DNA from: Lacinutrix mariniflava
GTDB lineage: Bacteria; Bacteroidota; Bacteroidia; Flavobacteriales; Flavobacteriaceae
Length of the DNA stretch: 64,000 nucleotides
NCBI RefSeq assembly: GCF_001418015.1
Contig: NZ_LIQG01000023.1
Location: forward strand, 62,001 to 126,000
Direction: 5' to 3'
The position numbers and the translations under genes were made by a program. Below the pieces are notes generated by a model. It saw only the letters and a list, made by a program, of their open reading frames with translations, did not search any database and had not been told where the DNA came from. Positions 18,562 to 27,826 of the stretch are shown one piece after another (the stretch's first letter is position 1; the number at the start of each line of letters is the position of its first letter).

Positions 18562-19296
18562 ATGGAAAATAGCACACAAATATTTGGTTTAAGAGCAGTA
18601 ATTGAAGCAATTAATGCAGGAGAGACAGTAGATAAAGTTTTTTTACAAAAAGGCCTTAAAGGCGAGTTGTTTAATGAACTTGAAGCTCTCTTGAGAAAAA
18701 AAGGCACAAATTCTTCTTATGTACCAGTAGAAAAATTAAACAGACTAACTAAAAACAACCATCAAGGTGTTGTAGCTCAAATATCACCAATCGCATTTCA
18801 CGATTTAGATGCACTCGTTGAAAAAACGATTGAAAGTGGTGCCACTCCTCTATTTCTTCTATTAGATCAGATAAGTGATGTAAGAAATTTTGGAGCAATT
18901 ATTAGAACTGCAGAGTGCACAGGCGTGCATGGAATAATAATACAAAAAAAAGGTGGTGCTCCAATAAATGGAGACACTATTAAAACCAGTGCTGGAGCTG
19001 TTTTTAAAGTACCAATTTGTAAGGTTGACCACATTAAAGATGCGATGTTTCACATGCAAGCTTGCGGCATAAAAGTTATTGCTGCTACAGAAAAAACGGA
19101 TGATACTATTTTTGATGTTTCTTTTAACGAACCTTGCGCTATTATAATGGGAAGCGAAGGCCGTGGTATTAATCCTTCGGTATTAAAACTTGTAGATGCT
19201 AAAGCTAAATTACCTTTATTGGGAGAAATAGAATCGCTAAATGTTTCTGTTGCTTGTGGTGCTTTTCTATATGAAGCGGTAAGACAACGACTATAA
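18562..19296 (+). CDS. rlmB: 23S rRNA 2'-O-ribose methyltransferase, TrmH/SpoU family
   Basis: 244 residues with the substrate-binding N-terminal domain (1-80) and the SPOUT catalytic domain. Motif 1 is NFGAIIRTAE (109-118), motif 2 is IIMGSEGRGI (194-203) and motif 3 is LNVSVACGAFLYEAVRQR (226-243). The family member RlmB methylates G2251 of 23S rRNA; other family members act on tRNA, so the exact target is inferred. The start is 15 nt after the preceding terminator, with a TACCTTTA sequence (18549-18556) only 5 nt upstream, so the transcript may have almost no leader. Confidence 0.85.
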   Translation: MENSTQIFGLRAVIEAINAGETVDKVFLQKGLKGELFNELEALLRKKGTNSSYVPVEKLNRLTKNNHQGVVAQISPIAFHDLDALVEKTIESGATPLFLLLDQISDVRNFGAIIRTAECTGVHGIIIQKKGGAPINGDTIKTSAGAVFKVPICKVDHIKDAMFHMQACGIKVIAATEKTDDTIFDVSFNEPCAIIMGSEGRGINPSVLKLVDAKAKLPLLGEIESLNVSVACGAFLYEAVRQRL

Positions 19297-19297
19297 C

Positions 19298-20050
19298 CTA
19301 CTCCTTATTTTCTTTAAAAATATAATTGATTTCTGAAATTTCTTTTGAAATTTCAGAAGTTTCTGTGAACCATTCATTTTCTGGTGGTAACTCTATAAAG
19401 TTACCACTTTCATCAAAATGCTTTAAAAATTCATCTTCTTCCTCATTATAATTTGCTTGTTCCCAAGCGTAACGTTTCGGCTTGGCTATTGCTTTCCTAA
19501 AAATTAAAGCAAATATAAAACCTGTTATTAAGCCTGCCGTATGTCCTTCCCAAGAAATTTGTTCATCTATAGGAAATGCGTACATAAACATACTTCCGTA
19601 AAGAAATACAACTACCAACGATAGCGCAATAAGTTTATAATGTCTAGCAAAAATGCCTTTAAAGAAGTTGAAGCTAAATAATACATAAATTAATCCGCTT
19701 GCTCCTATATGGTACGAAGGTCTTCCTATTAACCAGGTAATTAACCCTGACAATAAAATTCCATAAATTACGACCTTAAATGCGATAGGTTTATAAAAAT
19801 AAAATAAAGCTGAAGACAAAACAAATAATGGAATGGTATTAGAATATAAGTGCTTTATTCCTGAATGAATAAATGGACTAAATATAATACCGCGTAAGCC
19901 TTTTAATGTTTGTGGATAAACTCCATATTTATTAAAACGCAAGCCAAATCGAATTTCTATCGCAAAAATTAACCAAATTAAAAGCACAAATAATAATGGA
20001 TACATAAGCGTATCTCTACTAAATGTGAAAGGCTGTTCTTGTTTCTTCAT
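19298..20050 (-). CDS. Rhomboid-family intramembrane serine protease
   Basis: 250 residues with six membrane segments between about 16 and 195. The catalytic dyad is visible: GASG with Ser 118 and His 170 in the last segments (WEGHTAGLITGF). The HxxxxHLYSN motif (about 62-71) of transmembrane segment 2 is also present. The acidic cytoplasmic tail (EEDEFLKHFDESGNFIELPPENEW) is long. Rhomboids cleave membrane proteins within or next to the bilayer; substrates here are unknown. It is convergent with rlmB, with 1 nt between stops. Confidence 0.9.
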   Translation of the reverse strand: MKKQEQPFTFSRDTLMYPLLFVLLIWLIFAIEIRFGLRFNKYGVYPQTLKGLRGIIFSPFIHSGIKHLYSNTIPLFVLSSALFYFYKPIAFKVVIYGILLSGLITWLIGRPSYHIGASGLIYVLFSFNFFKGIFARHYKLIALSLVVVFLYGSMFMYAFPIDEQISWEGHTAGLITGFIFALIFRKAIAKPKRYAWEQANYNEEEDEFLKHFDESGNFIELPPENEWFTETSEISKEISEINYIFKENKE

Positions 20051-20271
20051 ATTAAAATAAGTATAGCAATTTATAATCCAATACTTAATATAGTGTTACA
20101 ATGTCAGTTTAAGCAACCATTATCAACCTTATAATTATGGAATAAACCAATACGAATGCATAGAATTTGATTCTTAATAGTAAAAATCTTCATGCGGCCT
20201 TCAAAACTAATATTGCAAACTATGACCAAGAAACGCTCGACATAACACAAAAAAAAGTTTAATTTTACATT

Positions 20272-21549
20272 ATGAATATTCCTTTAGCTGAAAGATTAAG
20301 ACCTAAAACATTAACAGATTACGTTAGCCAAGCACATCTAGTGGGAGAAAACGGAACGTTAACCAAACAGATTAATCTAGGAATGATCGCTTCTATGATT
20401 TTTTGGGGACCACCTGGAATAGGAAAAACAACACTCGCTAATATTATTGCAGAAACTTCTGGCAGACCTTTTTACACATTAAGCGCTATTAGCTCTGGTG
20501 TTAAAGATGTGCGTGAAGTAATAGAGAAAGCTAAACAAAGTGGTGGGTTGTTTACGACCAAAAACCCAATTCTCTTTATAGATGAAATTCATAGATTTAG
20601 TAAGTCTCAACAAGATTCTCTATTACAAGCGGTAGAGAAAGGTTGGGTAACTTTAATTGGTGCTACAACTGAAAACCCAAGTTTTGAGGTTATTCCTGCA
20701 TTATTGTCACGCTGTCAGGTTTATATATTGAAACCTTTTGAGAAAAAGGATTTAGAGGTGCTTTTAAAACGTGCAATAGAAACAGATATAGAAATATCTA
20801 AAAAGAATATAAAACTTAAAGAAACGGACGCACTGCTTCGTCTTTCGGGAGGTGATGCACGAAAATTGTTGAATATATTTGAGCTTATAGTAAGTTCTGA
20901 AGCTTCAGATAATTTAACAATTACCAATGAATTAGTTTTAGAGAAAGTACAAAACAACACTGTTCGCTATGATAAAACTGGAGAGCAACATTACGATATT
21001 GTTTCGGCTTTTATTAAATCGATTCGAGGCAGTGACCCAAATGCCGCTGTATATTATTTAGCACGTATGGTTGAAGGTGGTGAAGATGTTAAATTTATAG
21101 CAAGACGATTGTTAATTTTAGCTAGTGAAGATATTGGTAATGCCAATCCAACAGCATTAGTAATGGCTAATACCACATTTCAAGCCGTTTCAACCATTGG
21201 CTATCCAGAGTCTAAAATTATATTAAGTCAATGCGCAACATATTTAGCCTGTTCACCAAAAAGTAATGCTGCTTATATGGCTATTGGTAACGCTCAACAG
21301 TTAGTAAAGCAAACTGGCGATTTACCTGTGCCTTTAGCAATGCGAAATGCTCCTACAAAACTTATGCAAGAGATCGGTTATGGAGAAAACTATAAGTATT
21401 CTCATAACTACGAGAATAACTTCGCTTCCCAAGAGTTTTTACCTAAGGAAATAATAGACACTAAACTTTACGACCCAGGAAATAATGCTAGGGAAAATGC
21501 ACAACGCGATTTTTTAAAAGCCCGTTGGAAAGAAAAATATGGTTATTAA
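20272..21549 (+). CDS. rarA: Replication-associated recombination protein A (AAA+ ATPase, MgsA/RarA)
   Basis: 425 residues, normal length. It has Walker [10 protein letters not shown] (46-54), Walker [10 protein letters not shown] (101-109), sensor [21 protein letters not shown], and the C-terminal tetramerisation region ([20 protein letters not shown]...[15 protein letters not shown]...[11 protein letters not shown]). It acts at stalled replication forks and gaps, where it opens DNA ends and works with RecA and SSB in other bacteria. It stands alone between convergent and divergent neighbours, 221 nt from the rhomboid gene. Confidence 0.93.
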   Translation: MNIPLAERLRPKTLTDYVSQAHLVGENGTLTKQINLGMIASMIFWGPPGIGKTTLANIIAETSGRPFYTLSAISSGVKDVREVIEKAKQSGGLFTTKNPILFIDEIHRFSKSQQDSLLQAVEKGWVTLIGATTENPSFEVIPALLSRCQVYILKPFEKKDLEVLLKRAIETDIEISKKNIKLKETDALLRLSGGDARKLLNIFELIVSSEASDNLTITNELVLEKVQNNTVRYDKTGEQHYDIVSAFIKSIRGSDPNAAVYYLARMVEGGEDVKFIARRLLILASEDIGNANPTALVMANTTFQAVSTIGYPESKIILSQCATYLACSPKSNAAYMAIGNAQQLVKQTGDLPVPLAMRNAPTKLMQEIGYGENYKYSHNYENNFASQEFLPKEIIDTKLYDPGNNARENAQRDFLKARWKEKYGY

Positions 21550-21569
21550 TTTTCTCTATCGACTTGATA

Positions 21570-22457
21570 CTAAAACTTAATGTGTATTATTTTAGTTTGC
21601 AATTTTTGGTTTTGATAATATTCTAAAATCCAGTTTGCATCTAATTTATATAGTATTGCGTTTTCTCCTTCTACTAAATAAACATTAGACATTCCTGTTT
21701 CTTTAATTTTATAAAGTACCTCTGGTGTTTTATTAACCAATTGATATCCATTCTGGATTTTTTGAGCGTATAAAACATCTAAATTCTGTTTAATTTCTGA
21801 GATAGTAGACACGGCAACTGTTTCTTTAGCAACTTCGCTTACCTCACCAACTTCTTCCTGCTCTGTAACTTCTTCATTATCAACAACTTCCTTAAATTCA
21901 ACAGGTTGCTTTATAACTGCTTCTTTTTCTTCTTTTAAAATTTTAATTTCCTCTTTTAAAATCTCAATTTCAGCTGCTTCATTGTTAACTTCCTTTACCT
22001 CATCGTTTACTACTACCGCATTTTTAAAATTATAACTATAATTAGCAGCTTCTATACTTGCAAAAGCGCTTCTTAAAGCTTGATTGTATGCCACTTTATA
22101 GTTTTTTTCTCTAGATTCACCAAGAGAGCTGGTGTGAATTATCTCGTTTTTACAATTTTTTAATTGTATCAATAATTTAGTTTTAAACATTGTAGACTCA
22201 TCTAAAACATCTGCTTTTAAGGCAAGGCAATTATTTTTACCATAATCACTTGGTAAAGTTTCGTCTTCCATTAGAGCTTCAAAATTATATTTTTCGAATA
22301 AGTACTGTGTTAACGCATTTAATCGGTACTCATCTGCTTCTTTTAAAAACTCAAACTTATTTGGGACGATTACGTATTTATAATCGTTTAAACTTTGTTG
22401 TGCAGAAACTGAAGTTAACGCCACTATAGCAAGTAAAATTAAGACTGTTTTTTTCAT
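21570..22457 (-). CDS. Exported protein of unknown function with coiled-coil segment
   Basis: 295 residues with a signal peptide (MKKTVLILLAIVALTSVSAQ, 1-20). Residues 21-150 form a compact domain (NDYKYVIVPNKFEFLKEADEYRLNALTQYLFEKYNFEALM), then an acidic Glu/Lys/Val-rich coiled coil or linker (about 155-215; EIEILKEEIKILKEEKEAV), and a C-terminal 60-residue beta-rich part. I do not recognise a named family. It lies 8 nt after the nucleotidase gene, so it is the last gene of a three-gene transcript. Confidence 0.65.
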   Translation of the reverse strand: MKKTVLILLAIVALTSVSAQQSLNDYKYVIVPNKFEFLKEADEYRLNALTQYLFEKYNFEALMEDETLPSDYGKNNCLALKADVLDESTMFKTKLLIQLKNCKNEIIHTSSLGESREKNYKVAYNQALRSAFASIEAANYSYNFKNAVVVNDEVKEVNNEAAEIEILKEEIKILKEEKEAVIKQPVEFKEVVDNEEVTEQEEVGEVSEVAKETVAVSTISEIKQNLDVLYAQKIQNGYQLVNKTPEVLYKIKETGMSNVYLVEGENAILYKLDANWILEYYQNQKLQTKIIHIKF

Positions 22458-22465
22458 AGTAATAT

Positions 22466-23152
22466 TTATAAGTATTTCTTTAAATCAAGTAAATGCTTGA
22501 CTTCTTTTATTTCGTTTTCTAAATCTACATTGTGGTAATTATAGCAAATTGCATCCATACCAATGTTTAAGGCTCCTAGAATATCTGCTTCATAATTATC
22601 ACCAATCATTATGCCATATTCTTTGGTAATATTGGCCATCTTTAAAGCATGGTTAAAGACTTTTGGGTTTGGTTTTTTTACACCTACTGCCTCAGAACTA
22701 GTAACGGTATCAAAATAATGCGCAATATTAGATTTTTCTAATTTGCTTTGCTGCACTTCTTTAAATCCGTTAGTTATTATATGCAATTTGTATTTTGATT
22801 TCAAATAGTCAAGTATTTCTATTGTACCCTCAAAAACATGATTATAAGCCGTTAAATAGTCTATGTAATCTATTGACAATTGATTTATAACATTGTCCTC
22901 TACTATTATTTCTAAAGCATCGAAAGACTCTTTTAGCCTTCCGTAACGCAGATTACTTTTAGACACTTTCTCTTCTCTATATAATTTCCAGTATTTTAAA
23001 TTTATTGGTCGATAGATTTCAGAAAAACGATCTAAATCAATAACAACATTATTCTTTTTAAAAATAATATCGAAAGTAAGCGCCGAGTTTTTATCAAAAT
23101 CCCAAAGCGTGTGGTCTAAATCGAAAAAGACATCTGTTATTTTAGTTTTCAT
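22466..23152 (-). CDS. HAD-family nucleotidase, YjjG-like
   Basis: 228 residues. HAD motif I is DVFFDLDHTLWDFD with nucleophile Asp 11 and acid Asp 13, motif II is HIITNGF (in LHIITNGFKEVQQSKL), and the C-terminal motif is KKPNPKVF...MIGDNYEADILGA. The length and DLDHTLWDFDKNS pattern fit YjjG, which dephosphorylates non-canonical pyrimidine nucleotides. The N-terminus overlaps the end of the deacetylase gene by 11 nt, suggesting coupling. Confidence 0.88.
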   Translation of the reverse strand: MKTKITDVFFDLDHTLWDFDKNSALTFDIIFKKNNVVIDLDRFSEIYRPINLKYWKLYREEKVSKSNLRYGRLKESFDALEIIVEDNVINQLSIDYIDYLTAYNHVFEGTIEILDYLKSKYKLHIITNGFKEVQQSKLEKSNIAHYFDTVTSSEAVGVKKPNPKVFNHALKMANITKEYGIMIGDNYEADILGALNIGMDAICYNYHNVDLENEIKEVKHLLDLKKYL

Positions 23153-24443
23153 CTTTTGAATCTAATATAATATTAAAAAGTTCTTTATAATCTTTCCAAA
23201 TTGTTGCAGTTCCAAAGGTATAATTATGAAACACAGAAACAAACTCACCATTCACCTTTTTGACCGCTCTAATTATTTGATTTAGATGCATTTTTTTATC
23301 TAGAGAAGATTGGTACTTTAGCAATGCATTGTCGAGTACGTGATACGTATTGATGCGTAAAGGTGTTTGTATTTCGTAATCCAAATCATAAAAGAAAAAT
23401 GGTGTACATGTACCAGCTCTAAAACCAATTTGGTTAATATAACCCATTGTAAAATCTTCTGGAACTTCTAATTCTACAAGATTTCTATAAGATTCCGGTA
23501 AATTTAATTTAGAAAAAGATTGCCTAGATGCATATAAATCTTGATTAATAATCGCCTCCATTCTCAATTTTTCAGTTTTAAGAATTGCTAAATTATCTAA
23601 CGCAAAGTAAGACGCTTTCAATCCAATTTTAGAGTAATCTCCTACTTCTTTTATAAGTGAAATAAATTTGCTTTTTTGAGCATTTATATTTTTATCGTAT
23701 GTAGAAAAATCACCTATTAAAAAGAAAAATATAAATTTATCTTTAACTTGTTTTTGCTTATTTATAATGTATTTAAAAGTGTCGAACGGGTCATGCTGAA
23801 AACCAAAAATTACAGAATAGCGTTTGTAGATATTTGTTAATCTAATGCGAAATAAGTCACTAAACGTGCCTCCAATTGTGCGCATAATCCCTTTTAATTT
23901 GTAACTATAAGCGGACGGCACATCTATTACCGGCGTTATTTTGTAGTGACGTTCTGGAAATAGAAATTCTGGAAATTGTGCTTCTAGAGCTTTTCTAAAT
24001 TTAAAGGCCCATATATCAACAACAGGTTCTCTTAAAAAACCGTTGTTATAAGCTAAACTTTCTTCGGCAGTAAACCGACCAAACTCATCTTTTACATGAG
24101 GTAAATACTCTTCGTAACGACTTAATAAATAAAAAGATGCTGCAAAAATATCGAATGGTAAGGCGCTTTGTTCTCCATTTGGAAAAAAGCATTTTGTTTC
24201 CTCCCAATCACTTACTTTAGTTTCTACATCGCTTAAACCTTGCTCGAATAATAGCTCTTGAGAACGGACAAAAAATTCCTTTCCTAAAGGCTGTCTTGAA
24301 TACGACATTTTTAAGCTATCATGAGCAATAAAATCTTCGACTGTAGTAGTAAAACTCACTGGTATACCTAAAATTCGCGTACAAATTTGCTTAAATGTGT
24401 AGCGTAATCTAGGAGTGATTTTGTGAGTGTAAACTAATAACAT
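23142..24443 (-). CDS. Polysaccharide deacetylase-family protein (flavobacterial type)
   Basis: 433 residues from the ATG complementary to 24441-24443 (MLLVYTHKITPRLRYTFKQ); a frame starting at 24485 would add 14 residues with no further conserved motif. The N-terminal region (FPNGEQSALPFDIFAASFYLLSRYEEYL...FGRFTAEESLAYNNGFLREPVVD) is the conserved leader domain of this group. The deacetylase-like TIM-barrel follows (PVIDVPSAYSYKLKG...FFFLIGDFSTYDKN). It lacks an obvious HxxxH zinc motif of standard NodB enzymes, so activity is uncertain. A cell-envelope or polysaccharide role is likely from the family. First of a three-gene unit. Confidence 0.75.
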   Translation of the reverse strand: MLLVYTHKITPRLRYTFKQICTRILGIPVSFTTTVEDFIAHDSLKMSYSRQPLGKEFFVRSQELLFEQGLSDVETKVSDWEETKCFFPNGEQSALPFDIFAASFYLLSRYEEYLPHVKDEFGRFTAEESLAYNNGFLREPVVDIWAFKFRKALEAQFPEFLFPERHYKITPVIDVPSAYSYKLKGIMRTIGGTFSDLFRIRLTNIYKRYSVIFGFQHDPFDTFKYIINKQKQVKDKFIFFFLIGDFSTYDKNINAQKSKFISLIKEVGDYSKIGLKASYFALDNLAILKTEKLRMEAIINQDLYASRQSFSKLNLPESYRNLVELEVPEDFTMGYINQIGFRAGTCTPFFFYDLDYEIQTPLRINTYHVLDNALLKYQSSLDKKMHLNQIIRAVKKVNGEFVSVFHNYTFGTATIWKDYKELFNIILDSKDEN

Positions 24444-24575
24444 AGGCAGTGGAAAATTCCGAAAGGCTAAAAATACCAAATTCAAAGTACAAATTACTGT
24501 TACAAATTGTAATTCTGATTTTATTAAAAGGACTTTCGTATTTTATTTGACCTTACTATAACTTGATACTTTAAG

Positions 24576-25274
24576 CTAAAGTATATTTTCATCTGCAAAA
24601 CTAAAATACCCATTCTCTGTTATAATTAAATGATCAAGCACTTTAATATCTAAACTTTGTCCTGCTGTTTTTAATTTTAACGTCAGGTCTTTATCCGCTT
24701 GACTTGGCTTTAACGTTCCAGACGGATGGTTATGCGACAAAACAAGACCAACAGCTCCTACTTCTAAAGCTATTTTAAGCGCTAAACGTACATCGACCAA
24801 AGTGCCTGTTATGCCACCTTTACTCAATTGTTTTTTTTGAATAACCTTATTGGAGTTATTTAAATATAGAATCCAGAATTCTTCATGTGGCAACTCGCCT
24901 ATTAAGGGTTGCATAAGCTCGAATACAGATTTGCTTGATGTTATTTTTTTACGCTCTAAAGCCTCTCCTCCTCTTCTTCTTCGTCCTAATTCTAGAGCCG
25001 CAACTATAGAAATAGCTTTTGCTTCTCCAATACCTTTAAACGTCATGAGTTGCTTAATGGATAATTTACCAAGTTCACTTAAATTATTCTCGGCACTAGC
25101 TAAAATACGTTTACATAAAGCAACAGCACTTTCTTCTCTGTTTCCAGATCCTATTAGTATGGCTACCAACTCAGCATCACTTAAAGTTGCTTTGCCTTTG
25201 TCTCGCAACTTTTCTCGAGGTTGATCGTCTTGAGACCAATTTTTTATGGAAAATGATGCGGATTTTTCTGTCAT
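24576..25274 (-). CDS. radC: RadC-family JAB1/MPN-domain protein
   Basis: 232 residues. N-terminal helix-hairpin-helix (residues 60-100, LSIKQLMTFKGIGEAKAISIVAALELGRR) and a C-terminal JAMM metalloprotease-fold domain with HNHPSG (181-186) and the later Asp (SQAD, Asp 194). RadC is widely annotated as a DNA repair protein, although a direct repair role is disputed. It stands alone with 132 nt to the deacetylase operon. Confidence 0.9.
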   Translation of the reverse strand: MTEKSASFSIKNWSQDDQPREKLRDKGKATLSDAELVAILIGSGNREESAVALCKRILASAENNLSELGKLSIKQLMTFKGIGEAKAISIVAALELGRRRRGGEALERKKITSSKSVFELMQPLIGELPHEEFWILYLNNSNKVIQKKQLSKGGITGTLVDVRLALKIALEVGAVGLVLSHNHPSGTLKPSQADKDLTLKLKTAGQSLDIKVLDHLIITENGYFSFADENIL

Positions 25275-25395
25275 TTAGTAAATCTACATTTTTTTACCGA
25301 CTTTATAATCAAGACTATACATTTTGAATCTTATAAATTTTAAAACTAATATTAAAGTCGTAAATTTCAATCTGAAACAATAGACTATATATTTT

Positions 25396-25989
25396 TTGAA
25401 TTATCCACCAAAACATCATCAAGACAACGATAGAGATCATATAATAGAAGTGATTAAAACCTATCCTTTGGCTACTATCGTTTCAGTAAAAGATAACCAA
25501 CCTCTAATTACACATTTACCGCTCATTCTAAATGAAGGCAAACTGGTTGGCCATATAGATATCTACAATCCACAAACCGAGTTATTAAAAGATAACAACG
25601 ACGTAACCATTCTGTTTTACGGTCCGCAATGTTATATTTCACCAAGCATTTATAATACTGCGCAATTGCCAACCTGGAACTATATTCGTGTACACTTAAA
25701 AGGAAAAGTAAAAGCTTTAGAAAACACTCAAGCTTTAAAAGAATCGCTTATTGCAATGACTGAGTTTCTAGAAGCGCCTGACCATAAATATGTTTTGGAT
25801 GCTAATAATCCAAGATTAGATGCCAACCTTAAGTACATTAAACTCTTTGAAATTGAAATTGATTCTTGGGAAGGTAAGTTTAAACTTTCTCAAGACAAAC
25901 ATCCAAAAGATATTAAAAACGCTAGAGCGGAATTGCTTCGTGCTAACCAAGAAAGTATTACGATGTTTTTAGATAGTGTGTTTGCGTAA
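25396..25989 (+). CDS. PaiB-family FMN-binding protein
   Basis: 197 residues reading from TTG (25396-25398). It begins MNYPPKHHQDNDRDHIIEVIKTYPLATIVSV, matching the family's short N-terminus (M-x-x-PxHH). The flavin-binding split-barrel follows with PLITHLPLILNEGKLVGHIDIYNPQTELL and VTILFYGPQCYISPSIYN...PTWNYIRVHLKG. PaiB is a negative regulator in Bacillus, but most relatives are uncharacterised flavoproteins. The TTG start is supported by the alignment at the N-terminus; no ATG lies nearby. It is convergent with the next gene, 2 nt between stops. Confidence 0.85.
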   Translation: MNYPPKHHQDNDRDHIIEVIKTYPLATIVSVKDNQPLITHLPLILNEGKLVGHIDIYNPQTELLKDNNDVTILFYGPQCYISPSIYNTAQLPTWNYIRVHLKGKVKALENTQALKESLIAMTEFLEAPDHKYVLDANNPRLDANLKYIKLFEIEIDSWEGKFKLSQDKHPKDIKNARAELLRANQESITMFLDSVFA

Positions 25990-25991
25990 TA

Positions 25992-27419
25992 CTATTGATT
26001 AGACTCATACATAGCTGTTGGAAACCTATCTTTTAACCTAGATAATTCTTTAGAAAATTCTTCATATTCTTTTTGACTATACATATGTCTAGGTTTAGAA
26101 ATATCGAAACCAGACGTAGCATGTTTCTGTCTTACATTATGTACCGCTTTTAAATGAGCCGAGATTACAGTTATATAGTTTTGAAACGAGGTTTCACTGT
26201 TAACCTCTAATAAAAACAAAGTATTTGGATTAATTTCCTTTTCGAAAAATCTTACTAAATCATCTTCCTTTTCATTAAAACCAATACTATTAATAGTATC
26301 TTTTATTACTACGGGTATCGTTTTTTTATATTTTAAAATATCAACATCCACTTGTGGTCGAGATGGTATTGGTGGCGCTACCTGATAACCAAAATCAACT
26401 TTGTAATCCAATACAGACTTACTTAAAACGCTATTAAATCCTATTGATTGAAATCTATTCTGCTCAACATCTCTATCTATAACATTATATCTAACGGTTC
26501 TTAAACCTGTATAATAAACCTCTGCTTCAAACGCCTTAAGATGTTTTAATTTTAAATTTTTATTAGCACTTATTGAAATTAAAATTTGATACACTAATTC
26601 TTCAGGATAACTTGTACTTTCTATTGCTATAAATGAGCGAACTTCCTCCAGTTTTATTTTTCTTTCACCTTCAAAAATAATATTCAAATTATCGTTATCA
26701 TCAGTAATCAACTTAAAATGAAGCATTGGATGGTTTCGGTAATAATGCCTATCAGAATCATGAAAAAACGATTTTGGCAAATCCATTATTGGATTATCAA
26801 CTAAATAACTTTTATCTATCTCTTTATAATCAACAAGCTCTATTGTAGACAAACCAAATGCTAAACAAGATAAGATTAGAAAATGATAAAAAAGATAGAG
26901 CTGTTTCTTTCGTTTTATAACTCTCAATAAGGTTTTCCATGTTTCTAAATACATGACTAAAACTAATAGTATAAACGAAATATAGTATTCTGGAAAGAAC
27001 TCAAAATCTAACATACTAACTGTCATTATTCCAAAAGACATCGCTATCTTCCCAAACCAAAACATAAAATTTAGATTTAAAAATACTTGCTCATTTAATA
27101 TTCTTACTCTTTTAGTATTTCGTCTTGCACATATGCTTTGAGGTCTTCTAAACAGAAAACTTATGGCTACAGAATTGCCGAAAATTAAAGATAAATAAGC
27201 ATAAAATAAATTAGAAAGCCATCTGCCATTCTCGGTGAATATTAGTGGTATAAACCCATAACTAAAAGATATAACTCTAAAGGTTTCTCTTATTATATAA
27301 AAAGCAGAGTAGATTGCAAATGAAGACAACAAGCCAATTACAATGCATAAAACTAACTTCCGCTTTGAAATGTCTTCAAACTTTATATAATTATCGAAAA
27401 AGAGTCTTTTAAATTGCAT
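25992..27419 (-). CDS. Membrane protein of unknown function, 475 residues
   Basis: The N-terminal 200 residues hold six to seven hydrophobic segments (about 24-45, 50-70, 75-95, 112-134, 140-160, 172-196). The remaining 275 residues are soluble and mixed alpha/beta, with KLEEVRSFIAIESTSYPEELVYQILISISANKNLKLKHLKAFEAEVYYTGLRTV. The Val-Ile-Xaa repeats and YKKTIPVVIKDT recall ExbD/biopolymer-transport-like beta-alpha units only loosely. I do not recognise a family. It is isolated from neighbours and starts the accessory-looking part of the window. Confidence 0.55.
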   Translation of the reverse strand: MQFKRLFFDNYIKFEDISKRKLVLCIVIGLLSSFAIYSAFYIIRETFRVISFSYGFIPLIFTENGRWLSNLFYAYLSLIFGNSVAISFLFRRPQSICARRNTKRVRILNEQVFLNLNFMFWFGKIAMSFGIMTVSMLDFEFFPEYYISFILLVLVMYLETWKTLLRVIKRKKQLYLFYHFLILSCLAFGLSTIELVDYKEIDKSYLVDNPIMDLPKSFFHDSDRHYYRNHPMLHFKLITDDNDNLNIIFEGERKIKLEEVRSFIAIESTSYPEELVYQILISISANKNLKLKHLKAFEAEVYYTGLRTVRYNVIDRDVEQNRFQSIGFNSVLSKSVLDYKVDFGYQVAPPIPSRPQVDVDILKYKKTIPVVIKDTINSIGFNEKEDDLVRFFEKEINPNTLFLLEVNSETSFQNYITVISAHLKAVHNVRQKHATSGFDISKPRHMYSQKEYEEFSKELSRLKDRFPTAMYESNQ

Positions 27420-27826
27420 ACTAGGTTAACTATACTTTATGAGTATAAAAACCAAGTGTAATGTTACACTTAATATATTGTTTGGTTACTAAATAAAATT
27501 AAATCATTATTAATTAAAGTCAATGTTATACTATCCATCTTACATAAATGAGTTAGAAAAAAATGTATTTTTACATATTATATAGCTGATACAAAAAATT
27601 AAAATCAGCTATAAGTTATGAATTAGAATAAACCTTGAGTATTAAAAAATTACCGCTATTAATTTCTAATTATTACAAAGAACAGACTACTCTATCTCTT
27701 TTAGAATGCGCCTTCCAAATAGGAGTTTTTAATTTGATGAGAATAAATGAAGAAAATAAATAAATTGGAATGACAGTGCTCGAACTATTTACTATATCGG
27801 TGAATATGGTGTTTTAAAATAAAAAA
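27420..27826. other. Intergenic region, 407 nt, with a small ORF
   Basis: AT-rich spacer between divergent genes. It contains a 42-codon frame at 27635-27763 (plus strand, TTG start; MSIKKLPLLISNYYKEQTT then LSLLECAFQIGVFNLMRINEENK). A further short stretch in another frame reads WNDSARTIYYIGEYGVLK (27766-27819). The peptide composition looks protein-like but I recognise no family, and it may be a gene remnant. No good promoter or terminator was seen. Confidence 0.35.
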
